From Pelargonium nanum (lineage: Eukaryota > Streptophyta > Magnoliopsida > Geraniales > Geraniaceae): a DNA stretch of 54,984 nt. Each line of letters begins with the position of its first letter. The stretch's first letter is position 1. Positions 1 through 11,600 of this stretch are shown here, one piece after another. The position numbers and the translations under genes are program-made. The DNA lies in the NCBI GenBank assembly GCA_036897485.1, contig JAYMTF010000093.1, positions 1 to 54,984 on the forward strand. The letters run 5' to 3'. The notes under the pieces are model-generated. The model was not told the origin of the DNA, searched no databases, and was given only the letters and a program-made list of their open reading frames with translations.

Positions 1-122
1 CAGCTTATTTTTTATGGCTCATAAGCATGAGCTTATAAGCACTTTTAAATTTACCAGGTAACTCGAAAAAAAGAGCTGTTTTAGTACTCATAAGCCTGTT
101 TGACCAGCTTATAAGCTTAGAC
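1..122. repeat. Decayed palindromic repeat, possible MITE end
   Basis: The palindromic core agcttataagc occurs twice (about 30-41 and 109-119), with related gctcataagc and actcataagc words between. Such palindromic words are common in the ends of plant miniature transposons. The left part may lie outside the window, and neither a clean terminal repeat nor a target duplication can be drawn. Confidence 0.3.
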
Positions 123-1120
123 AAACACTCTCTAAATTGACATGTCACAAAAAGGTAAAATGTAAAATCGAAATATAAAGAGAATCTTTTTAATAGGATT
201 TACAATTACGAAAAAATGAAAAATAAAGGTAAAAACGAAATGATAATATATATATATATCATATGAATAATGTTATATATAATAATATGGAAAAGGGTCA
301 AGTTGGGTTGTAGTTATCCAAACTTGATGAATAAACGACAACCTTCGAGACATGGAGATGACCGATTGACTGTGATTTTTGTTACTATATAAAAATAGCA
401 TAATTTGATTGTCAATATCATATGATCATTTTTATGAAAAAATAACATATATTAAATGTAGAGAAACTAATAATTATGGTTTATGTGTACGGACATGACA
501 ATTTTATAAGTGAAATCATGGGTGTAATGAGGTGGAAAGTTCCTACCCCCAATCCATGCCATGCAACAACAACCACCTTATATAGTATATAAAAAATGGT
601 AGCCCAATTGCACTTTTATACCATACAAAACTATAAGATTTTGTGTTCTTTTGAAGATTATGATAATTAATTAATTAAGAAATAAACCAATGTTTATTTT
701 ATTGGCCACTATGACACTTTTTTCTTGCCAATTGCCATGTCAAGGGGCAACAAGTTTAATTAATAGGAGTATTTGGATATGGTTTTATTAGCTTTAGAAT
801 CTTTTGGTATCGGCCAATGGTTTTAACCAAATTAATAATCTTTTTTTTAGGGACCAAATTAATAATCTTAATGTACTCTCAAACAATATTATTTGGTGCG
901 TAACTACTCATTATTCATATTGGAACCACATGAGTGCAATGTTACATTCGTTTACCTTTTGGGATGTCAAAGAGTACACAAACGAATCTCCGAGTATGTT
1001 CATACACCGATGAGCTTCATAGCAATATTTTCAACAATCGCAGTGAACAAATAATTAAGGGATAATTAAAAGAGAAAAAAAAGTTTTAATTTTTTTTACC
1101 TTTTTTTAATGTAAATTAAA

Positions 1121-1232
1121 AGTATCCCCGAATGCAAATTAGTATTTTTTACCTTTTTGTTTTTTTAAACGTAAAAAAATTGACTATTTGGTAAACTACT
1201 AAAATAATACTAATTTGCATTCGGGGATACTT
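1121..1232. repeat. Perfect 26-27 bp inverted repeat with 59-bp loop
   Basis: The arm at 1121-1146 (starts agtatccccgaatgcaaatt) is the exact reverse complement of 1206-1231. One further pair at 1120/1232 extends the match to 27 bp. The spacer 1147-1205 is T- and A-rich. A transcript of either strand would fold into a strong hairpin. The form fits a tiny foldback element or the ends of a degraded DNA transposon. No target duplication is evident. Confidence 0.85.
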
Positions 1233-1239
1233 CTAAAAG

Positions 1240-1740
1240 AAGCACAAGAGCTTGTGACAAATGGAGAAATAAATGTGGCACTTAATCATTGCGCCACCAC
1301 CTTCATTCAAGGGGTCTGAAATCGTCACAAGGTTAGAATAACGCACCTCCGAGGAGTTCGAAAATGTGTCGGGAAGGATCCACTGACATCTACTTAGAAA
1401 CAACTCACCAAAGAGATGTGACCTTGAATAGACAAGTCGCGCCCTCGTGATATACTCGATCCATCTCGCCCTACCTCCGCCTCCACACAAAGCTTTCCAA
1501 CCTAGCTTTGTGACATGGAAGTGGCGGCCACGTGACATCACCATCCCGCCATGCCCAACCTTGACCTCCAAGCAAAGTATGGAGTGTGACATGAAAAGTA
1601 AATGCCTTCTATCCAAACTGCATCTGGTGACATCTTCGGCTTACCTTGCTCAACATTAATCTTTAAGCAGAGTTCCCTAAGTGAAGTATCTCGGGCTTGT
1701 GAGCCAAGACCTGACCATGAGACACGAAGAAAATAACTTA
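1240..1740. other. GC-richer block of unknown origin, SINE-like head on minus
   Basis: Base composition is visibly richer in G and C than on either side. On the minus strand a 127-codon frame is open (1233-1616), but its product resembles nothing I know and looks compositionally arbitrary. The 18 bases at 1281-1298 (cttaatcattgcgccacc) equal 47794-47811, which is the A-box head of a SINE. The block is therefore more likely old transposon debris than a gene. Confidence 0.3.
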
Positions 1741-2502
1741 ATTGCATTTATTCTTCAAGGTCGCGTTAACAAAAGCCATGAAGAAAATGGTTGGAGGGTT
1801 AATTATGATAGTTGAAAAGTTTAATTGACCCAAACTTATTTAAATGACCCCATCAATTGTTCAAGAAACAATTTAATAGACTTAAAAGTTTGAACTTGAT
1901 GATTCAGAGAACATTTTAGTGTAGGGAGCTAGGCCCAAAACAGTTATAGGCCTAGACGCTGATTGAGCTATCGTGGTAGACTCCATTAGTTGGGAGAGGC
2001 TGCTCAAATTAGCCCATCAAATTCAATAAAAGCCCATTTATGCTAAACCTACCATTTTGATGATCCATCTGTTTTGTAAACTGTTGATCACGAGCAGTTG
2101 ACCATTAGGTGGAGAGACAATACACTATCGTTTCAAAATTATCACTACTTTAAAGAAATTCCTAAAAAGTGACTTATTTTTTTGCTCATTAACAACAATA
2201 TGCATGGGTATATTAGTTATAACTCAGAACTATATAGATAGTAAGGACAATTCATATTCACGCTTTGTTAAGAATTTGATAAAATTATATATGTTAAATG
2301 AGTAATGATAATATGATTCTTATACTGAAATCAGTCTCACTTGTATAAATGAAACAAATTTATAAAATGATGAAATTTTCCACCATAATTATGAAATGAT
2401 TGACAACAAATTTGAATCCAAACCTATTCATTTGCAACGATAATGAGATTTACAATGTTTAATGTGAAGTTTCCACCTAAAGCAGTGAATAGTAATGTCG
2501 AA

Positions 2503-2625
2503 AAAATATAATCTCTATAACGATGAAATATAAAACCTCCATTTGCAGTAATTAAAGATTGAGAAAATATAATCTCTATAAGGATGAAAATATAAAACCT
2601 CCATTTGTAGTAATTAAAGATTGAG
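2503..2625. repeat. 61/62-bp tandem duplication
   Basis: Unit 1 is 2503-2563 and unit 2 is 2564-2625. They differ by a c/g change, a c/t change and one extra a. Both units start aaaatataatctctataa and end attaaagattgag. The near identity points to a recent local duplication by slippage or unequal exchange. Confidence 0.9.
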
Positions 2626-3043
2626 TAGTGTTTAAAGTTCAAATTTTTGTAAGTACCTTGATTAAACATGTTGGATAAGCTTAAAATCCACCATTGCACA
2701 TTTATAAATTTGAAAAGCAGCACTTTTAAATTGATATACTCACACTTCGATAAAATTGAAAATTGGGGTGAAATATTCTCCATTGATACCATACATGGGC
2801 AAAAGACTCCCATGGATAGTAATTAAAAAATATTATAAACAAAATCATGTTTTTGATTCAGAAATTAACGTAAAAAACAACGTACTCATAACAAAAGTAT
2901 TTGTAAAATCACAAACATTAACATATACACGAAGAACTGTTGGCTCTAATGCATTTCAAAAACACATCTGAACTTAATAAGTTATTATTACAGTAATTAT
3001 TCGAAATAAAGAGTCGGACCCACACCCTACAGTCAAAAGAATC

Positions 3044-3049
3044 CACGTG
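3044..3049. promoter_or_regulatory. G-box core CACGTG
   Basis: A palindromic CACGTG with flanks CcacgtgG lies about 570 bases before the kinesin start codon and 7 bases from the MSA-like element. In plants bHLH and bZIP factors bind this core. Its use here is not shown. Confidence 0.4.
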
Positions 3050-3055
3050 GGCATG

Positions 3056-3066
3056 TAGCCGTTGAA
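3056..3066 (-). promoter_or_regulatory. MSA-like mitotic element (AACGG core)
   Basis: On the minus strand the bases read TTCAACGGCTA. The plant mitosis-specific activator consensus is YCYAACGGYYA, so 10 of 11 positions fit, including the full AACGG core. R1R2R3 (MYB3R) factors bind MSA elements and drive G2/M genes, including cytokinesis kinesins. Its place upstream of a phragmoplast kinesin fits. Only one clear copy was found. Confidence 0.55.
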
Positions 3067-3357
3067 AGTGTGCATTAATTAATCAAATCATTAGGTTCTT
3101 TGACCAAAATGCCCATCCCATTTCAAATCCAACTAGCGCGATGCTATTGTAAACTGTGCCAGCATATTTCAAATATTGATCGCCGATCAAATCACAGCCG
3201 TCCATTTCCATCTTCAAATCAAGAAGCAGAACCCAAAATTCAAATTCTCAAAAACAGAACCTGCCTAAAATAGACCAGAGAGAGAACCGAACTGAGTCAT
3301 GTGTTTGAACTCAGAACCAGAGAGTTACTGAAACTGAAGAAGAAGAAGAAGAAGACA

Positions 3358-3494
3358 ATGATGGTAATGTGTAGCTGAATAATCAGATCAAGATCCAGCT
3401 CAAAAGCTACACATTTCTTTTCATGATTCTTGCAAAAAAGTTTAAAGAAGAGCCAGCCGAAATCAACTTGCCATTTCGGGGTTTCGTCGTCTAG
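3358..3494 (+). other. Two short upstream ORFs in the kinesin leader
   Basis: If transcription starts near 3200-3340, as the GA-rich leader suggests, the mRNA carries ATGs before the main start. ATG at 3358 opens six codons (MMVMCS) and stops at 3376-3378. ATG at 3423 opens 23 codons and stops at 3492-3494. Neither overlaps the main frame. They could lower translation of the kinesin. The leader also has a short GAA repeat at about 3336-3354. Confidence 0.35.
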
Positions 3495-3522
3495 GGATCT
3501 TCTTCATCAGTTCCTCTTCCAG

Positions 3523-3610
3523 GTATGGTTCTCTTATGTGTTCTCTCATCCGTACAGCTTGTAATTTCCGTTTCTTAGCTTTTTTTTTGTTCGTTTCTTT
3601 GATTGTGTAG
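3523..3610 (+). other. KIN12D: Probable intron in the kinesin 5' UTR
   Basis: The bases ccag/gtatgg at 3519-3528 form a donor. The T-rich run ending gattgtgtag at 3601-3610 forms an acceptor four bases before the start codon. Removing 3523-3610 (88 bases) would place both uORFs in the first leader exon. Inferred from splice-site context only. Confidence 0.45.
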
Positions 3611-3614
3611 TAAA

Positions 3615-6600
3615 ATGTTGAGAGATTTCAAATTCCTGCGCCGGAATTCGGTAAAGAGTGATGAAATTGAGAATGTTCCTGTGAACCCTAGAGATATACC
3701 TTTGATTCAGCCCGGCACCGAGCCGCCTAGGGCGCCGTTGAACGCTATACAGGAGCCTAGACCAGAAGAGGAAGTGAGTGGTCGGAGTAGGGTTGAGGGG
3801 ACTCCTGCCAAGCCCAAGAGAAAAGCTGCAGATCCAGCATTGCCGCTTCGCACACCGGAGAAACATGGGGCTGCGTATTCTGCTAAGAAACGCTTCGGGT
3901 GGGCTCAGAAGAGCGAGGCCAGCTCGGCTTTGGCTGAAGGGCGTGATGATGGGAGGGCTGGTTATGGAAATGGGGGTTATATGAACATGACTCCCCGGTC
4001 GACCAGGACATTGGGGAGAGCTACTTCTGGTTATTCTGAGAGCAATTCCACTCAAAGCACGCCCACGAAGAGTGTTAACAAGGTCCTGAATTTGGGGGTT
4101 CGGAGTAAAGTTGTTGATGGGAATGGAGGAACGAGGGGAGGGAACTTTGCTGCATTGTATAAAGGGATTCCAATTTCTACGGGTTCGGTTACAGCTGTCA
4201 ACACGGTTGAAGTGCCTCATTTCGATCTCAAAGAAGATTCATCATTTTGGATGGATCACAATGTACAGGTAAGGAAGCTCATTTAGTGCTTTATTGAAGT
4301 ACTTGTCAAGTTGTCATTGATATAGTGCTATATGAGGAAACTTTGGAGCTTTGAACTTAGAAATTTGGATTATGCTGATGAGTATTGAAATTTCACAGGT
4401 TATTATACGCGTCCGTCCTCTCAACAGCATGGAACGTAGTACACAAGGTTATAACAGGTGCTTGAAGCAAGAGAGTTCTCAATGCATTACTTATATTGGG
4501 CCACCGGAAACTCGATTCACATTTGATCATGTAGCATGTGAAACAATTGATCAGGTATTGTTAAGTAAAATTGGATTGTGGTAACTGACCTGGTATATAT
4601 TTTTTGTTTGTTAATTGTTGTTTTTATACTGGAATTTGCAGGAAACACTTTTTAGGATGGCTGGTCTTCCTATGGTGGAGAACTGCCTGTCTGGATACAA
4701 TAGCTGCATGTTTGCCTATGGACAGGTAATTTTTCATTAATTTAGTTGTTTGGTTGCTCACTTAATATAATACGAGAAACCTCATAGTAACTTGTATCTA
4801 GATAGCATTATGGCAAGCACTAATGATCTTGCATTTTTTTTGTACACTCATCTACCATTCACCCACACAGGTTTTTCACGTTTTGATATATAAGAATTTG
4901 AGGTAATTGGGCATTTCAATCCACTAAATGTTGGGTCACATTTTTGCTGAAAATTTGATGACTATCTTATTGTCTAATGTAACACGGAGCATACCTTTAT
5001 TATGAGCTATCTAGAAAAAGAAGGGACATATCCTATAATCCTTAGCATGTATTTTCTGGTACTATAACCGGGGTGTTTATGGATTGACATAGATATGCTT
5101 TAGTTTCATATAATATTCTCTAGTTGAAAGCTGAAGTTTATGTGATTGCAGTGAATATAAACCCCATTTTATATTAAAAAAAAATCTTTTAACTTCCAAA
5201 CAATTATAATATGCATGATTTTGAGTATGCAGACTGGAAGTGGGAAGACATACACAATGCTTGGTGAAATTGATGATTTAGAAGTGAAGCCCAGTGCACA
5301 TCGTGGAATGACACCTCGTATATTTGAATTCTTGTTTGCAAGAATTCAAGCTGTAAGTTTTGGTTCAATTCTGCTTGTGATTTAGTCATGTAAACTGTGG
5401 CTTGTATATGTTTCTATAACATCTTTCAAATTGCAGGAGGAGGAAAGCCGGAGGGATGAGAAATTAAAATACTACTGCAAATGCTCTTTCTTGGAAATAT
5501 ACAATGAACAAATAACTGATCTACTTGATCCATCATCTTCCAATTTGCTTGTAAGTTTTATTTATTTATTTATTTATTTTGTTTTTATGGGTCTGTGGTT
5601 TTCTTGATCACATATATATTTTTGTTTATGTTCTTATTCTTTATCCGTAGCTTCGTGAGGACATCACAATGGGTGTCTATGTAGAAAATCTCTCTGAATT
5701 CGAAGTTCGGACAGTAAGCGATATCCTAAGGCTTCTAGTTCAGGTTACAATCTTTGATCATTATCTTTCCCATTTAAATGTTTTCAAAGTTTCTTGCTTG
5801 CATTTAATATAGCAGTTTATTTTGCACAGGGTTCTTCAAATAGGAGAGTTGCAGCAACAAATATGAATAGAGAGAGTAGTCGTTCACATAGTGTATTTAC
5901 ATGTAAAATTGAGAGTAGATGGGAAAAGGATTCCACAAAGAATCTACGTTTTGCCAGACTAAATCTTGTTGATCTTGCGGGTTCTGAAAGGTAACAGTAG
6001 CACATCATTAATTATACTTGAGGTTGTTGACACATTCTATTCTCATATTAGCATGGTATCTCTCTTGCTCATCTCATAATCATCCCTAACAGGCAGAAAG
6101 CCTCTGGAGCTGAAGGTGAGCGTTTGAAGGAAGCCGCTAACATTAATAAATCACTATCTACATTGGGGTACATCCATAATTACCTTACTTCTCTTGCACA
6201 TACTTGTGCTTCTTTGGTTCCAGTTTATGTTCCCAGTTAAATCACTATCTACGTTGGAGGCTTTAATGTAATTAACTTTTTACTGTGTGAAGTCATGTAA
6301 TCATGGTCCTAGTAGATAATGCAAATGGGAGACCAAGGCATATTCCGTACAGGGATTCACGGCTTACCTTTCTTCTTCAGGTTAAACCTAAACCCATTGC
6401 CTTTGCCAATCTCATATTAGAAGTATGATACCGTGTTTGACACTGAATAAATTGCAGGACTCACTTGGAGGAAACTCAAAAACAATGATCATTGCAAATG
6501 TCAGCCCTTCTATCTGGTTAGTAATTTCATCTGGAAATGCTCTATCATTTGCACTTGTACACTCTGTCACGAAATTGAAATAAGCATGTTTTTGTTCACC

Positions 6601-8699
6601 TCTTTTTGGGGCAGTTGTGGAGCTGAAACACTTAATACTCTTAAATTCGCTCAACGAGCAAAGCTTATCCAAAATAATGTAAGTGGATCTCTGCATGAAT
6701 ACAGATATGGAGGAATTTTCGGAAGCCATCCCCTAAATCCTTTTAAGTATTGATTTTTCCCCCTTTATGCTGTAGGCTGTAGTCAATGAGGATTCTACTG
6801 GGGATGTCATTGCACTTAGGCATCAGATACGCCTTCTACAGGTAACAGTATATGTCAAGCTCTGCTGAATGTTCTTGTGTAAATAAGTATTCATCAAACT
6901 CATTGGGTGCATTTTGGAATAGGAGGAGCTTTCTATACTTAAACGCCAAAATATCTCCAGGGCATTGTCATTTGGTTCAACATCTGTGAAAGATACTGAA
7001 GAAAGTGCTTGTACTGACCAACAGTTGCCCGAAGAATTGCCTGGATTTGAGCCCAAAGGCACCGTTAGAATGTCTACCAAACAGGTTTGCTTATTTGCTA
7101 CTTATTGTCTTTTATGAATTGCAAGCATGTTAAGTTATCCTCTAACTTTTCGTAAGTGTGGTCATCATACTTTGTTTGCGTTCATCTGTATAACTCTAAG
7201 CTCATATTGGTTTCTAAATCAGTTGAAATCTCTGGAGACAACACTTGCTGGTGCTTTGAGAAGGGAGCAGATGGCAGAAACTTCTGTTAAGGAGCTTGAA
7301 GCTGAAATAGAACAATTGAACCGTTTGGTATATTTTCTTAAAAAGTTTTACTTTGGTTTTGTTCTTATTATTGTTTGCTTATTTTTATGTTGTTTTTTGG
7401 CTGAAATTACTAACGCATCTTGCTTGTCAGGTTCGTCAAAGAGAGGAAGACACCAGGAGCATAAAAATGATGTTAAGATTTCGTGAGGACAAGATTCAAA
7501 GAATGGAGTCACTGCTAAGTGGCTCAATACCTGCTGACACGTACTTACTGGAAGAGAACAGATCACTAACAGAGCAGATTCACTTGCTTCAAGCTAAAGT
7601 TGATAGGAACCCGGAAGTAACTCGCTTCGCCTTGGAGAATATTAGGCTGTTGGAACAACTCAGGAGGTATGTTTTTCACAATAAAAAAATAGTTCTCTAA
7701 TGCTCCAATAATTTAACAATTGGTTTCCTTGTGGATTTTGTAGATTTCAAGAATTTTATGAAGAAGGGGAGAGAGATATACTCCAGGCTGAGCTATCCAA
7801 ACTGCGTGATCAGGTGTTTACATAATTTGATACAAATGTACTCTAGTCTTTTATTCAACTTGCTGAATGGATCTGTGTGAACAAACCTTTTTTTTTTTTG
7901 CAGCTGCTTCAATCTCTTGATGGAAACTCAAAACAGCAGGAGAATGCAAACCTTAATGTGCAACCTCAAGTAGGTTACAGTTATCATTCTTAGTCAGATT
8001 CTCCAGTTTTTCTCTCTTCACGCATGTCACTTTATTTTTAGAAGATAAAAGTTGAAGGAGAGGAGCATAATGTTCTCTTCTTTTAGGTTTTTATTATTTT
8101 TATTTTTTTATATTTTCTCTTCATAGCATTCTATTGCATGGTCATTCCCATACCCAATGGAGGATATGAGAAATTTGTGTTTAATTTTGAGTTTTTTCAT
8201 AATTGTTTTGCTTTTCAATTATGGTTTGACCTCATAGATTTTTCTGCTAACATAGGAAGGTGCCGGCATCAACAATGAGAACAATACTCTGCGCTTGGAG
8301 GTTTGTTAATCCTGTCTTTGGAATAAAAATGAAAACAAAAACAAGTCTCTATTCTCTTTTGTTGAGGTTTTTCATATATTTGAAATTTACTTGTTTATTT
8401 TTTACAGCTGAAGAACACAATGAAAGAGTTAGAGGAATGCAGGTGCAATCTAAATTCTTGTTTGGAGGAGAACGCAAAACTCCAAAGGTAAGGATATCTG
8501 ATCAGACTGTTTCTAAGTCCATAGGATTTATGTTATTGATAAAAAAAAAAAAAACCTTAACTTCTTGCAGTACTTTCTGGATTGTTGATGCTATTTCCTT
8601 TTCCCCCTTTTATGCAGAGAAATAAATGATGTGCATTCGATGCTAGACAATCTAAGATCTGCACCCTATGATGGAGATGACAGCCGTAATACCACACCG
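3615..8699 (+). other. KIN12D: Kinesin exons 1-20 (leader, motor, first coil)
   Basis: Exon limits read from splice sites and frame: 3615-4268, 4399-4554, 4642-4725, 5233-5352, 5437-5550, 5651-5743, 5830-5990, 6093-6167, 6293-6380, 6458-6516, 6615-6678, 6776-6841, 6923-7084, 7223-7327, 7431-7666, 7744-7813, 7904-7969, 8256-8300, 8408-8487, 8618-8699. Exons 2-11 carry the motor after the leader. Phase-2 junctions (exons 7/8, 8/9, 10/11, 15/16, 19/20) rejoin to Arg, Gly, Cys, Arg and Arg. The weakest acceptor is that of exon 9 (tgtgaag/tcatg), chosen because it restores the conserved LGHVI. Confidence 0.88.
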
Positions 8700-11600
8700 G
8701 TAATTTTACTCTCATAGTGTTTTTACTTCGGCTTTCTTGATTTGAAGGGGGTAAGGGGAACATAAGAAGAAATAAATTACAGAAATAGCATCTAAGGAAT
8801 GTGTCCCCTCAAACCCTCCTGACATTGATATATAACCAACGGACAGTAGAACTTTGCCTTGTATTCTTACATGCTGTTGGAAGTCTTAAGTCCATCAATG
8901 ACCGTATGTGTAGACAACTGTAAGTGAATTCTATGTTCTAGCAACAGCTTCACAAACCCACCAATCCAACAGATTAGGTAAAATCGACTAGGTATCAAAG
9001 CCAACCACCCCATATAATAAGGTTTTGTATGGCAATGGAAAAAGAAATTGATAGGGCATTTGACACATGGGAAAGCAAATGGAAATAAAGAATATTGTGT
9101 AGTGGAAAGTGAATATTGTGCTTGGCTCAAAATTGCAAAAATTATGTAAAGAGTTGAAAAATGTAGGACAATTACTTAATTACCCTTCAAATTAAATATT
9201 GTCGTAATTAAATTTAAATTCATTGAGCTATATTTAATATGTTTTAAAGAACATCGGTACAATTTCACACTTCAATGTTCATGACTATATACAAGGGTCA
9301 TATATTAACTCACTAAATTAAAAATCAATTACCAAATATTAATCTTATTCGCATACTTGACAATTTAAACAAATATAAATTTTCTTTTATTTATTTTAAA
9401 ATACTAAAAATCCAAAACAAACAATTTTTTTACTTAATTATCACAATTACAAACTTACAATGCTATACAAATGACATGCATGTATTAATGGTAACAAGGA
9501 CATGTCATCCCAAAAAGCACAAGTGAAAATGTCAAACGACATGATTATTCATTTTTTGGTCTTAACCACGAGCTTTCCAAAGTGGGCCCGCGATCAACAC
9601 GGGATCAACACTTTCAAGCCATACCACAACCAGGCTAATCCCCAATCGAGCCGGGTAAGACCACAAGAGCGAAAAAGCTCTCCCTGCCAATTTTTAACGC
9701 AGTTGCATTCCCTGGTACTCGAACTCGAGACCTCAGGTTATCCGACTCTCTCTCCTTACTTTCCTGGAATGTGAATCTTCCGACTCTCTCTCCTTTGACT
9801 ATAATCCAAACGTAGTATTTTCCTTGACTTCAAACTTGCCCTTATCCCGAAAATGGTTCCCAAACGATACCTAATAAGAGAGATGGCAGTGCTTGTAGCA
9901 TGGAAGTGCCGTGTAACAGCCATTAGCGAAGAAAAAAAAATGGTTGCATTTGAGTGGGGATGTTGGAACTCTCAAGCTCCACATTGGCGGGTAAAGAAAA
10001 TTGTTACTAAAATATATGTAAGAGGCCTGTGTGTGTCGAGAAAAACATCTCATGCTGATATGCGGATTATTTTTTTTGGCTCTGGAATCTGATTTCATTT
10101 TACATGTTATGCTGACGCTTATCTGTGGATATGTTCACATGCACATTGCTTTCATTTATTTTTCTGCATACTGAAGTCTACTAATGAGAAGCAACAAACT
10201 ATATTTTCAGGATTTGTCAGAGGCTCCAACTTTTGAAGATCACATCCCTATGGCTGTTCAGAATGAGAAGATGAATGAAAAGCAACTTGAGCCACTGTTG
10301 ATGAAACATGATGAGGAAATTATGAATTTGCATCTGGAACTGGATATCATTAAAATCATTCTAAATGAAGAGAGGTCATCTCGTTGTGAAACAGAGGAAT
10401 GGGCTACACGTGTGAATAGAGATCTTGAGCATACAACAGAAAAACTTTTGTTAATCAGTAAACAATATGAAGATACAAAAGGTGAACTGGATGTGGCAAA
10501 ATCTGTTATAGAAGCCCTGGAGTCCCAGCAAATTCTATCAATCAATCAGGTGGAGGATATGAGAAACAGTAATAGTCATTATGCAAAGCTTCTTAGTGAG
10601 CGAGAGTTAGAAATCATTGCTATGAAGGAGGAACTCGCTATTAAGGAGTTAAGAGATAATTCATCTTCAAACTCGTTGGAGTTTGAGGATTTCCCCTTAC
10701 AATCAAAATTGAAGAGGATGCAAGTTTCTCTTGAAAAGGCCAAGAGGCTAAATATGTGGTTCCAAAATGATCGTGCATTTCAGGCATCAAATGAAGAAGA
10801 AATGGATGAGGTCCGGAAGCAGGCTGAGGCTGAAACAGCCGAGGCAATAGTCTGTATGCAGGAAGAACTTGCCTCACTTCAGCAGCAAGTCCAAGATAGT
10901 CATATGAAAGAAATGGAATCCAAGAAGAATGTAACTCGCATGGAAACTGAATTGAAGGAACTGCAGGAAAGTCTATACCTGATTACTGAAGATAACAAAA
11001 GATTAAGTAGAAAACTTGAGGAGAAAGGTGGGGAAGTAACAACATTATCTGAAGAATGGGACATACTATTCCATGAGATTGAAGATCTTCTTACTGGTGG
11101 GCAGGAGGCACTCTTAGATGCTTCTGTTCAGCTTGACCTCATATCCAGTTCCTTTCCGCATAGAAGGACTTGGATTTCTGATCAAGTTGGCAGGATGATA
11201 AGAACCATTTTGGAGAAGGAAGCACTGATAGAGGAGCTCAGGAGATGTTTAGAGGATGCAAATGATAAACGAAATGATGTGGAGTGCATGTTGATGACTT
11301 TAAAAGGGGCGACCTTGGCTATTACTGAAGCACATCAGCAGGAACACAGTGAAAAGGAGAAAGAAATTCTTCTATTGATGTCAGAGTTGAGTTCTAAAAA
11401 AACTAGCATAGAAAAGCTGGAGAGCAAAATGAAACTGGCAGATGATCACATTAAAAATGCATCAATTACTGCAACAGCTGCTTTTGTGATTGTTAACAGA
11501 TTATCAGAAATAAATCTTAACAATCTTGATGCATTAAAGCACAAGGACGTCCAGCTGAGTGAATCAGCAGAGATGAACCTGAGGAAAGATGCCATTCTCA

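Larger units (their letters stand above)
1..3000. other. Left intergenic flank, no gene seen
   Basis: This AT-rich stretch has only short, compositionally biased open frames (70 to 130 codons) and none resembles a known protein. It holds a decayed palindromic sequence at 1-122, a short TA microsatellite near 247-258, a perfect inverted repeat at 1121-1232, a GC-richer block at about 1240-1740 and a 61-bp tandem duplication at 2503-2625. These are entered separately. The kinesin promoter occupies the last few hundred bases before 3300. Confidence 0.6.

Noticed and set aside
1233-1616. 127-codon minus-strand frame in the left flank
   Set aside because: No recognisable domain; the block carries transposon-like words and no gene structure.
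3546-4220. 224-codon minus-strand frame across kinesin exon 1
   Set aside because: It is the complement of the coding exon with no family likeness; the plus strand is clearly kinesin.
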